64,000 nt of DNA from positions 83,520,001-83,584,000 of the forward strand of contig CM075345.1 in assembly GCA_037693485.1 (NCBI GenBank), read 5' to 3'. Positions 21,977-29,811 of the stretch are shown here, one piece after another (the first letter of the stretch is position 1; each line of letters starts with the position of its first letter). Both the position numbers and the translations under genes were made by a program. The notes below the pieces were generated by a model, which saw only the letters and a program-made list of their open reading frames with translations, searched no databases and was not told the origin of the DNA. The DNA comes from Kitagawia praeruptora. Lineage: Eukaryota; Streptophyta; Magnoliopsida; Apiales; Apiaceae.

Positions 21977-22547
21977 ATGAGCGGAGGAGAAGAATCATCG
22001 GTTAGTCTTAATTATGTTACCAAATTTTAATATTCATGAAAATTTATATTATATATAAGTTTTTAGTTTACATTTTTATTTTTAATTAAATTTGCAGGAA
22101 ATATTTTTAGATTCTAATTCGAGTATATTGGAGAATGTTGGTCATCTTTTTGAAACAAATGAGACATTTCAAAGTAGGTACGATCTAGAAACATATGTGA
22201 GTGATGTTGGAAAAAATAATAATATTGGCATAGCTGTTCTCAATTCTAAAGGAGGACAAGGTGATGGATTTGGGCAATCATTTGTTTATTTTGGTTGTGA
22301 AAGATCATTATCTTACAGGAAAAATAAAGATAAGGAAGGTGCAACTGTAGCTAACAAGCGTAATACAGGAACCAAAAGGTGTAGGTGTCCCTTTCATCTC
22401 AGAGGGAAAGAAATCTCTAATGGATCGTGGAGATTGTTTGTGAGTAACGGAAATCACAATCACCATTTTCCTACTTATAATATGGGACGTTTAATTATGA
22501 GTAGATTGTCTGAAGAGGAGAAAATCAAAACAAAGGAAATGACTTGA
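21977..22547 (+). pseudogene. FAR1/MULE transposase-like gene, 5' part with intron
   Basis: Exon 1 is 21977-22000 (MSGGEESS), with a GTTAGT donor at 22001. The acceptor TTTGCAG ends at 22097 and exon 2 is 22098-22547 in the same phase. Exon 2 encodes the FAR1-type DNA-binding region: a helical YDLETYVSDVGKNN, then GTKRCRCPFHLRGK and NHNHHF, the Cys2-His2 zinc-binding pattern shared by FAR1/FHY3 factors and MULE transposases, followed by RLSEEEKIKTKEMT. The frame stops at 22545-22547 inside what should be a longer protein; recognisable transposase sequence follows on both sides of element F. FHY3/FAR1 genes are domesticated MULE transposases; this is more likely a decayed transposon or relative. 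Confidence 0.8.
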
Positions 22548-22658
22548 GCTCATGTGGCGCCTTCTCAAATTTTGATTTCTTTAAAATATGAAAATAATGA
22601 TAATCTGACAACGATGAAACAAGTGTACAACTAAGATAAGGAAAGAAGAAATGGAAGG
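22548..22658 (+). pseudogene. FAR1/MULE gene remnant up to the F insertion
   Basis: After the premature stop the coding trace continues (APSQILISLKYENNDNLTTMKQVYN), the usual linker between the DNA-binding region and the transposase core. It contains another stop and is then cut by element F; the last 13 bases are its target duplication. Confidence 0.65.
22646..22658. repeat. Target-site duplication, left copy (element F)
   Basis: AAGAAATGGAAGG is repeated exactly at 24797-24809, bracketing element F. It sets the element's 5' limit 34 nt before the conserved ATGAGAGTC. Confidence 0.9.
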
Positions 22659-24796
22659 GAAAAGAGCACTTTGGGTGATAAGGCAAGAGTAGATGAGAGT
22701 CGTCTTATTTTCTCTCTAACTTCTCTCCTCTCTCTCTCTCTAAATTCAAATCACTTTCTTCATCAGTTCAAATTAACCTCCCGAATCCCTTTCTTCATCT
22801 TTCCTCCTAACTCAAACACTAAATTTCTTTTCTGTTTTCATGACCCGTAAAAGGGTTTCTTTCATGGAAGCCTCCACAACGGCGGCTGATGTCACCGATA
22901 GTGTGAAGCTAACCCAGAAGGGGTTAGATCCGGCAACGAGCCCGAAAAGGGTTTCCTTTGCAGTTGATTTGGTATCGATTATACCATCTGTTGGCCCCTG
23001 TTCCAGAAAGGTTTTGGGAACTGAGGCAGATGCGAGTCCTAGAGTGGCTTTGTCTAGTGGTGACACGAAGGGGAACATAGGTGGGAACACCTGCGTTGCT
23101 GAGGGACCTAGATCTGGGATTGTTGTGCACACTCGTAGTCTGGTCAAGCACCAAGTAATTGATGGTAAGTTTTTCTCCCAAAAGGACAATGTTAGATCTA
23201 TTGATTTAGGTGTAGATTCTCTTGTTGAGCTTCCTGATTCCTTGAATTCTAGATCTGTTAAGGACTGGGAAAATGTGGGGGAGGGTTCCTCGGGCTTTTC
23301 TTTGAGCCCTGGTAGGGATCTGGCTGGTAGCTCCATTAAGGGGTTGGGGATGGGTTATAATCAGAGCGAGGGTTTTCTGGCTGGCTCTCAAGAGTTCCAT
23401 GAAAATGTAAATGATAATGTTTACGAGGTTGGTGTCCAAAATGAGATTAAGGATAGGAACTCTCCTGCCTCGATTGGTCCTGTTTGTAAAGGTGTTGGAA
23501 GTTCTGAGGTACAAGACTCTGATTGGGATAAGGTGGCTGCTAATCAGTTTTTAATAAAGGCTAGGAACTATTTAAAAGTTCTGCAGATGTTTGTTGAATT
23601 TATGGGGTATGAGGTCCCAGTGCTGAGCACTAATGGGGAATCTTTGGTTAAGTCTTCGGGTAAATTTCTGGTGGACCTATTTGAGTTTGCCCAGGATGAG
23701 GAACTTTGGGAGACTTTTAATTGTATTGTCCAGTTGCAAGATTTTACGGTCAAAAAGGGGATTGAGATACCAGCTGATGGCATTCCTTTGGATGTGTTTT
23801 TTCATGACAATGGGGACCCTAGGGAAAGATTGGAAGCTAAACTGGAACATCGGGTGAAAGCTGATGACATGTCCGCAAAGCCAGACAAGAACAGGCTTCC
23901 TTGGAAGGATGACTTTGTATCCGCTGAGAAGCCGATGCCTGTGTGCTTAGTTGATGGTTCTTCAGGGTTGGGTGTCCCTGGAAATGGCCAGGGTGCCTCT
24001 GCGATAAAGGAGATTTTGTTAAAGGAAATTGAGCATGAGGTTGATGAGGCTTTTGATTTTCTGAAGGGGAAGGTCATACACGGTGACACCTCTGCTATGG
24101 TGATTGACAGCACTGGGTCTGATGTTGGGAATGGGGATGACATCCCATGGGAGGAATTCCCAAATGTTGGCACCCTTCCCTCTATGGATATCATGGATAC
24201 TGTTATGTTCAAAGCTGGAACGGGCAGGGGAGCTCAAAACCCTCCTATACATAAGCTGCTGGATAGCCTGGGAGGTATTAGTATGGAGTTTGATGTGGTG
24301 CAGGAATGTACTGAGGCTGAGGGAGTGACTTGTGAGGAAGCTCCTATGGAAGTTGATGCTAAGGGTGTCAAGGACAAGATGGGCAGAGACATGGTAGCTA
24401 CTGTTGTTGACCAGGCAGTGGAGAACCCGAACGTTGATCACGCTAGTGACTGGATGGAGAAGGAGCAGGCTACCTATGATCAAGATATGGGCACGCTTAA
24501 CAATGACAGGGCCACGAAAGTTCGGTGGACCAAATCCAAGATCAAGCAGTGGAGAGCAACCCGAGGTGGACACTCCAACAGGACTTAAAAATGGCTGCTT
24601 AATCCTCTTTTACTTTCTCTCTTTTGTTGTGTTGATTGTCAAATGACTTTTTGATGGTTGGCTTTGTTTTTAGCTGTTTGTTGACTCTGCGGGGTATGCC
24701 CTGTTTGAACATTTGTTGTTTCGCGGGGTATGCCCCTAGACGTGTTTTTGTTTGTTCCTTTTGGTATAAAAATTTTAATTAGCAAAAAAAAGAAAA
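22659..24796 (+). mobile_element. Element F: passenger element inside the FAR1/MULE gene
   Basis: Full-length copy of 2138 bp. It has 34 non-conserved nucleotides, then ATGAGAGTC (22693-22701), a pyrimidine-rich leader, AACACTAAATTTC just before the coding region, one long frame, and the tail with poly-A. The tail is unusual in having two copies of the GCGGGGTATGCCC hairpin element (24689-24701 and 24723-24736) where other copies have one. Inserted in the coding part of a transposase gene. Confidence 0.9.
22840..24588 (+). CDS. Element F cargo protein with KRVSF modules (582 codons)
   Basis: Starts MTRKRVSFMEAS directly after the conserved leader, like element L (MSRERVSFMDGS). Modules: KRVSF at 4-8 and KRVSFAVDLVSIIP at 36-49, the latter at the same residue positions as in element C. 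The second family motif follows (HTRSLVKHQVIDGKFFSQK, then DLGVDSLVELPD). Residues about 245-335 hold the block shared with C and partly D (LKVLQMFVEFMGYEVP, DEELWETFNCIVQLQDF, GIEIPADGIPLDVF). The remainder is acidic, with EHEVDEAFDFLKG and a basic end (KVRWTKSKIKQWRATRGG). The frame is intact. No enzyme motif is recognised. Phosphatase docking is a hypothesis; RNA or chromatin binding by the basic tail is another. Confidence 0.75.
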   Translation: MTRKRVSFMEASTTAADVTDSVKLTQKGLDPATSPKRVSFAVDLVSIIPSVGPCSRKVLGTEADASPRVALSSGDTKGNIGGNTCVAEGPRSGIVVHTRSLVKHQVIDGKFFSQKDNVRSIDLGVDSLVELPDSLNSRSVKDWENVGEGSSGFSLSPGRDLAGSSIKGLGMGYNQSEGFLAGSQEFHENVNDNVYEVGVQNEIKDRNSPASIGPVCKGVGSSEVQDSDWDKVAANQFLIKARNYLKVLQMFVEFMGYEVPVLSTNGESLVKSSGKFLVDLFEFAQDEELWETFNCIVQLQDFTVKKGIEIPADGIPLDVFFHDNGDPRERLEAKLEHRVKADDMSAKPDKNRLPWKDDFVSAEKPMPVCLVDGSSGLGVPGNGQGASAIKEILLKEIEHEVDEAFDFLKGKVIHGDTSAMVIDSTGSDVGNGDDIPWEEFPNVGTLPSMDIMDTVMFKAGTGRGAQNPPIHKLLDSLGGISMEFDVVQECTEAEGVTCEEAPMEVDAKGVKDKMGRDMVATVVDQAVENPNVDHASDWMEKEQATYDQDMGTLNNDRATKVRWTKSKIKQWRATRGGHSNRT

Positions 24797-24809
24797 AAGA
24801 AATGGAAGG
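24797..24809. repeat. Target-site duplication, right copy (element F)
   Basis: Second exact copy of AAGAAATGGAAGG directly after the poly-A of element F. Its left end merges with the A-rich tail, so the true duplication might be slightly longer. Confidence 0.9.
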
Positions 24810-25366
24810 TCGATCAGTTGCTCAATAGATTTTGAATTATTTGAGGAAAGAATCTTACTTCCATTCATATCGAGTTTCACCAATCACTAACATGGTTAGT
24901 GATTTATTTTTTGCAAATAAAAAAGTCATGCAACTTTTGCATCAGTTAATTCATTATGTGTTGATAATGGACTGCACATACAAGACAAATAAATAAAAAA
25001 TGCCACTGCTAGAAATAGTTGGATGTGATCCGACAGGGAAAAATTTTGTAGCCTATAAAATCATTGTTTCGGGTGATATCTCTGCCATGGTTCCTGGGGG
25101 CATTCGAAGGGTAAACTCGTGATTTGAATGAAACACACGTGGACTAGCCCAAGTATCCCTGCTTCGTAGTACTTCTATTATAGTAGAATCGATTTCAGGA
25201 GCAATTTCATTTCAAATGAAAAGACTAGTTTCTTAATGTTTACAATCTTGTTTGTTTTGCTTATGACAAGACCCCCGCAACCTATTTTTATTTGCTGGTG
25301 AAAAGTAGAAAGTTGTCTTGTTGGCTAACATGGCACGTATTTGTGGCTTTGTTATATGAGAGTCGT
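24810..25366 (+). pseudogene. FAR1/MULE transposase remnant downstream of element F
   Basis: Resumes the gene after element F. The clearest trace is YVLIMDCTYKTNK then KMPLLEIVGCDPTGKNF near 24955-25050, the well-conserved MULE transposase core where the first catalytic Asp sits in LIMDCTYKTN. Stops are present (for example before KMPLL), so it is not functional. Beyond about 25090 no protein similarity can be seen and the sequence up to the hAT MITE is unassigned. Confidence 0.8.
25359..25366. repeat. 8-bp target duplication, left (second hAT MITE)
   Basis: AGAGTCGT, repeated at 29656-29663. It flanks the inverted repeats TAGGGATGGCAA and TTGCCATCCCTA. Confidence 0.9.
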
Positions 25367-25695
25367 TAGGGATGGCAACGGGTTGGATCAGGTTGGATAT
25401 CTGTGATATCCAAATCCAAACCCGAATCCTTAATTCAAATCCAAACCCGATCCAAATCCAAATGGATTTGGAAATTCAAAATCCAAACCCGATCCACCGG
25501 GTTTGGATCGGGTTCGGGTTTTATCCAAACCCGATTTTTTTTTTTTTGCTAATTAAAATTTTATACCAAGAAGGAACATCATACACAATCTAGGGGCATA
25601 CCCCGCGAATCAGCAAACGGATAAATAGAGTCAAAACAACATTAAGTCATTTTATAATCAACAAACATAGAAACTAAGCAAAAGATTCTGAATAA

Positions 25696-27891
25696 CTAGC
25701 CTGGGCATAAAACCAGAACTATGCCAAACCGGCATCCCATCTCACACAATGCTGTCTGTAGACATCTAAACTCCTGGCGAACCATGCAATTGTTACTTTT
25801 CTCCACCATTAGGCACTCGACCATGATTACAGTTATCACATGTGGACCCACATCCACCATTTTGGGCTCAGCATAATTAACTTGAATCTGCAGCTCCAGC
25901 CCCCAAGTCCCCACAGGAATGCTTTTTCTTTGGTCCCCTTCAGGCTCAATTTCAAAGGCTCCCACATCCACCCCAGCATCACACCTCTGTTGCCGTTGAG
26001 AGCTAGACTCCCCGACATAACTATGCATAAAAACCTTCTGATCATACCAGAGCGGGCTATCTCCTTCATACCATGAAAGGTATGTCTTTACACGATCAAC
26101 AATAATCGCAAGAACACTAGCAGAAGCAAATAATTCGCATTTAAGCGAACTCCCACTTAGAATCAATCTCCCCTTTTGAGAAAGTGAAGCCTTCATTACA
26201 ACTTTAACAAAGCCAGGACCAAACTGGTTCGTTTCCACCATAAAAACCTCAGCCAAAATACACGTCATTGAGATAACAATAACCAGGGAGTCAGGTTCAA
26301 AGTCCATCCTCCTGAAAACCGAGAATAAATCCCTTTCCACCATAGCCACCTTGTTAGTATACACCTCACATGTTCGGTGTATCATCACATTAAACAGAAG
26401 ATCACCAAAATCAAAAGACAATGGGCTATCAAGTCTGTCAACACGAAGAAGAAACCACACAAGCTTCATGTTCAAACCATTCAACACCGTGACAATGTAA
26501 TTCCAATTACTTCCCACGTTGTGGTAACTGCCCTGTCTCACAACCAAGTGTAGCATCACGAAACCCCAAGTTTCAGTGTGCATAGCACCAACATCATCTC
26601 GGATGTAAAAACTGGAACTACTAGTTCGTAAGTACTTGTACTCAAAAGAGTCAGTAGTTCCACTGCTTACCCACATTTTGAAGATCCCTCGAACAGCACA
26701 AGTATGCCTCTGCTCAATAAGATCGACAAACTTGATAAGGCACTTCGTATCCCTCTGCATTGCTCCCTTCTTCCACTCTTTAGCAGCTAAACTGCCCTGC
26801 CTCTTGCAATAACAGACTGCATTTTCTGAAGCTTCCAAATCTGAATTTGCAAAGCTGACATATAAAACCGACATCATTCCACCTAAATTTATCACTCGAA
26901 TTGTCACCAGAACATTCCTTGTCACCTGTACAAGGTCAACACGTCCAAGAACTTTCCAACTTGGCCCGAACCAACAATTAGAGCAACACATATGACATTG
27001 GGCACCCTTATTCACAATACCATCCCCATTCCACTGATCAGCAGTAAATGAGTTGACATCCTTCAAATGTTGCAGGACTACTAAAGTCCTCTCAATAAAG
27101 ATAGTCATATCCAAACAAGAAGCCTTGAACAAGGAGTCTACACTATCTCCGAAGCTGCTTGTTACAATGCACAAAAGCGCTTTCCGAAGAAACAATATAT
27201 CAAACACTTGGTGGTCAACACCGAGCATAGAGTTCAAACTGTCATGCCAATCATACAAAGGCACATTAACAAACACATGGCGTTCGCCCCTATTCTGGTC
27301 TTCATCAACGTGGTTCAAAAACCCACCATTATCACAAAGCATTGTGTTTCCAGGAACACAACTCGGGTAGCTCAGAATCATACTAACAAACAAATGGCGG
27401 TCCAACTCTAAAGGGTTCTTGAAGATAGATCCCTCCACTCCACCTTCGATGGTGTGTGATGCCCTGACCATCTTGGACTCAGTCATAACCACACCGCTAC
27501 CACAAATAAGAGGTTTGAACTCTTCACCTAAACCCAGAAGAAAAATACCCCAAAGGAATTTACTCGACCGGATCTCCAAAGCCCCACCCCCGACCAACAG
27601 CCTGAGATTAAGACCAAAAAATGAAACGGTTTTCCCCTTAAAAGCAAAATAGCCAATGCCATTAACATCAAACCAAGCCTTACTGATCCCCTCTGCAGTA
27701 GACCCACTAGTGGAGAGACCTCCAACCAGTACTTGAGCCCCAACCCCCATAGGGGAGAGTTGTGCAACGCAAACCATAGGTATCGAATAATCACCTAAGA
27801 ACAAAGATAGTCCATTTCTCACAATAGAGCTACCTTCCGTATTCAATACTTTGCTGCCAAATACCCGAGGTTCAACCTCCAACCATGACAA
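25696..27891 (-). CDS. Passenger protein of element G, unknown function (731 codons)
   Basis: Uninterrupted frame of 731 residues, almost the same length as the A and D proteins. The start MSWLEVEPRVFG is close to the H insertion; some upstream codons may have been separated by H. Residues near 80-130 (AFKGKTVSFFGLN, SSKFLWGIFLLGLG) resemble the A segment KGKTILVLGD...NSLWGISFGG, so it is probably a distant member of the same cargo class. Cys-containing stretch QCHMCCSNCWFG near residue 300 could bind metal but matches no zinc finger I know. No KRVSF module. Function unknown. Confidence 0.68.
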   Translation of the reverse strand: MSWLEVEPRVFGSKVLNTEGSSIVRNGLSLFLGDYSIPMVCVAQLSPMGVGAQVLVGGLSTSGSTAEGISKAWFDVNGIGYFAFKGKTVSFFGLNLRLLVGGGALEIRSSKFLWGIFLLGLGEEFKPLICGSGVVMTESKMVRASHTIEGGVEGSIFKNPLELDRHLFVSMILSYPSCVPGNTMLCDNGGFLNHVDEDQNRGERHVFVNVPLYDWHDSLNSMLGVDHQVFDILFLRKALLCIVTSSFGDSVDSLFKASCLDMTIFIERTLVVLQHLKDVNSFTADQWNGDGIVNKGAQCHMCCSNCWFGPSWKVLGRVDLVQVTRNVLVTIRVINLGGMMSVLYVSFANSDLEASENAVCYCKRQGSLAAKEWKKGAMQRDTKCLIKFVDLIEQRHTCAVRGIFKMWVSSGTTDSFEYKYLRTSSSSFYIRDDVGAMHTETWGFVMLHLVVRQGSYHNVGSNWNYIVTVLNGLNMKLVWFLLRVDRLDSPLSFDFGDLLFNVMIHRTCEVYTNKVAMVERDLFSVFRRMDFEPDSLVIVISMTCILAEVFMVETNQFGPGFVKVVMKASLSQKGRLILSGSSLKCELFASASVLAIIVDRVKTYLSWYEGDSPLWYDQKVFMHSYVGESSSQRQQRCDAGVDVGAFEIEPEGDQRKSIPVGTWGLELQIQVNYAEPKMVDVGPHVITVIMVECLMVEKSNNCMVRQEFRCLQTALCEMGCRFGIVLVLCPG

Positions 27892-27906
27892 ACAGTCAGA
27901 TCTGGG
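27891..27906. repeat. Target-site duplication, left copy (element H)
   Basis: AACAGTCAGATCTGGG is repeated exactly at 28781-28796, on the far side of element H. It lies just outside the start codon of the element G frame. Confidence 0.93.
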
Positions 27907-28780
27907 TTCATGCAGTTTCTAGCAGGATACGTTCTTTCCCTGGGGATTGGTGCGAGTTTGAGTAGTAGTTGTAGCAAACCGCTCATGAGAGCTGTCAGAG
28001 GCATGAAGAGTAGCTATGAGGCTGTGGCTGCAACCTCAGTCTATTTTGATGTCACTACGGTGGTTTTGAAAGTGGGCCAGCACTAGGACTTTTTCCATGG
28101 GACTAGTATTGCTGTTGCACGCAGGATGGACAGATGTGAGAAGAATTCTGTTGATTATTTGGACAGTTTGCCCATTGTTGGGAAGGAAGTTTGGCTTCGG
28201 AGGGAAACTGAGTATTCTGAGTCCAACAAGCAGGGGTGGTTTCTGAAAACTAACTACCTACGTAAGATGCGTTCTGTTCGACATTATGGAGGAGATTTTG
28301 ACTTGTTCGAGATTCAAAGGATGGTTGGGATTCTTACCACCCATCGTATGTATACTGCTCTGTTGCGTGGATGCAGCGCAAGGTGTTTTAATGTGGCTTT
28401 GCTCATTAATCCAAGCCTTGTAGAGGAGGTGTTTGGTTCTCTTCTGAATCAAAGAAATATGAATATAGTTCAGTACTGTTTTGTGAGTACTTTGAATGAA
28501 GCGTGTAGAGATTGTAGTGTGGTTATGTTGACGGGTGCATCCGGAAGTCGCCACTGGAGTCCGCATATCAAGGCCGGTTGGAAGTGCTGGCTCTTATATG
28601 AACCAGGCATAGTTTGAGGTCTTCTAAGCTAGGTTTTTCTAGTTTCTCTATCATGTTGTTTATGTTCTTATGACTTTATCATTTGGCCTTTGTAATGGCT
28701 AATTGTTGACTTCGTGGGGTATGCCCCTAGACGTGTATCATGTTGTTCCTTTTGGTATAAACTTTTAATTAGCAAAAAAA
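27907..28780 (+). mobile_element. Element H: 5'-truncated passenger inside element G
   Basis: Copy of 874 bp on the opposite strand to its host G. It ends in the family tail (GTGGGGTATGCCCCTAG near 28716, then GGTATAAACTTTTAATTAGC and poly-A) and lacks any leader, so reverse transcription stopped early. The 16-bp exact duplications fix both borders. Confidence 0.92.
28126..28617 (+). CDS. Truncated passenger protein fragment of element H
   Basis: C-terminal fragment of 163 codons beginning at an internal Met (MDRCEKNSVDYLDSL); the upstream part of the element is non-open in this frame, probably because the copy is truncated and mutated. It reads VGKEVWLRRETEY, FDLFEIQRMVGILTTH and ends HIKAGWKCWLLYEPGIV, then the tail follows after about 100 nt. 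It does not obviously match A, D or G, so it represents a third cargo type or a diverged C-terminus. Function unknown; coding status uncertain. Confidence 0.45.
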   Translation: MDRCEKNSVDYLDSLPIVGKEVWLRRETEYSESNKQGWFLKTNYLRKMRSVRHYGGDFDLFEIQRMVGILTTHRMYTALLRGCSARCFNVALLINPSLVEEVFGSLLNQRNMNIVQYCFVSTLNEACRDCSVVMLTGASGSRHWSPHIKAGWKCWLLYEPGIV

Positions 28781-28796
28781 AACAGTCAGATCTGGG
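28781..28796. repeat. Target-site duplication, right copy (element H)
   Basis: Exact second copy of AACAGTCAGATCTGGG after the poly-A of H. Beyond it the leader of element G resumes. Confidence 0.93.
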
Positions 28797-29655
28797 AAAA
28801 ACCCGAACAAAATCCAGATACCCCATTAACAAACAACGAGCTAAAAAAAAGAAAATATATATATAAGAAATTTGGTGTATATGTGTGAGATTAGAGATGG
28901 AATATGGATTCGTGATGGTTGATAATATAAATCTGGAGGAGAAAGGTTTAGATTTAATGGCGGCTAGGTTATGGTTTTAGAGAGAAGCTAGAGAGACGAC
29001 TCTCATTTAGTTGGTATCTTTCTGCAAGTGTTAACCAAACCCGAAATTTTTAATTCTTTGTAAAAAAGTAGTAATATTTTTTTAAGCTAAATTTCATAAA
29101 AATTAAAAATTATAGCAAATAAATATCTAGAGTTCAGAGAAATGAAAATAAATAAGTCCAAGTTACACTACTATTAATATCTAAAGACGTAAAAATTAAA
29201 ATACAATTGCAAATAAATATCCACATAAATATTCAGAGACAGAGTTAGACTAGAAGACTAGCAGTAGCACAGCATGTGTATCAAAATTGCCTGAACTAAG
29301 AAATTTCATAGTAGCACAGCATGTGTATCAAAATTGCTTAAACAAAATTACCTAGTGTAACTAAGTAACGGGTATTTATTTTTAAGGAATAAATTATTAT
29401 ATATATATAGATATATATATTATAATTTATATATGTATATATATCGGGTTTTTTTCGGGTTTCGGGTTTGGATCGGGATTTCGGGTTTCGGGTTTGGATC
29501 GGGTTGGATATAGCTAATATCCAAATCCAAATCCAAACTCTTTCGGGTTTAAAAATCAAATCCAAATCCAAATCCAAAAATTCGGGTTCGGTAAGATCCA
29601 ATTGGGTCGAATTGGATCGGGTATCCGTCGGATCGGTTTTTTTTTGCCATCCCTA

Positions 29656-29663
29656 AGAGTCGT
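29656..29663. repeat. 8-bp target duplication, right (second hAT MITE)
   Basis: AGAGTCGT, identical to 25359-25366, immediately outside the right inverted repeat. Confidence 0.9.
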
Positions 29664-29776
29664 ATAACTGTTTTAATCAAACTAATTATATGTTCTTTGT
29701 CCAAGATTCGAAATTATAACAATGTTAACCAAGTTTGTATGATAAGTAATGATATGCTTGGAACTGGAACCACTTA
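29664..29776. other. Unassigned flank between hAT MITE and Rab fragment
   Basis: About 110 bp of AT-rich DNA that was contiguous with 25091-25358 before the MITE inserted. No coding trace is certain; it may be intron of the gene that supplied the Rab exon. Confidence 0.4.
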
Positions 29777-29811
29777 GATTTGGGACACGGCAGGGCAAGA
29801 AAGGTTTCACC
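29777..29811 (+). pseudogene. Rab-type small GTPase exon fragment
   Basis: After a splice-acceptor-like TTAG the frame reads IWDTAGQERFH, the G3 box of Ras/Rab GTPases (DTAGQ contacts the gamma-phosphate and positions the catalytic Gln). Wording is closest to the Rab family. Nothing else of a Rab gene is recognisable on either side, and the fragment runs straight into the truncated beta LTR at 29809. It is either a captured exon or the broken edge of a host gene; the matching sequence is only 11 residues but highly specific. Confidence 0.7.

Larger units (their letters stand above)
25535..29035 (-). mobile_element. Element G: passenger element inside the hAT MITE
   Basis: Minus-strand copy with poly-A (T run from 25535), family tail with the GGGGCATACCCC hairpin near 25591, one long frame, leader with GCCGCC, and ATGAGAGTC (complement of 28999-29007). 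CCAAACCCGA at 25525-25534 and 29036-29045 is the target duplication. About 28 extra nucleotides lie outside ATGAGAGTC. Element H interrupts it just upstream of its coding region. Confidence 0.87.
25367..29655. mobile_element. Second hAT MITE, split by elements G and H
   Basis: Ends are perfect 12-bp inverted repeats (TAGGGATGGCAA at 25367-25378; TTGCCATCCCTA at 29644-29655) with an 8-bp target duplication, both hAT signatures. Without the nested insertion it is about 780 bp and has no coding capacity. Both ends are filled with degenerate repeats around CCAAATCCAAACCCGA and its complement, enough to fold the ends together. Element G landed in one CCAAACCCGA unit. Confidence 0.88.

Noticed and set aside
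22840..24588. KRVSF modules as LINE ORF1 (gag) sequence
   Set aside because: ORF1 of LINEs B and M is present separately, with DUF4283 and CCHC motifs and no such modules; only a loose KG[IV].FDYVP resemblance.
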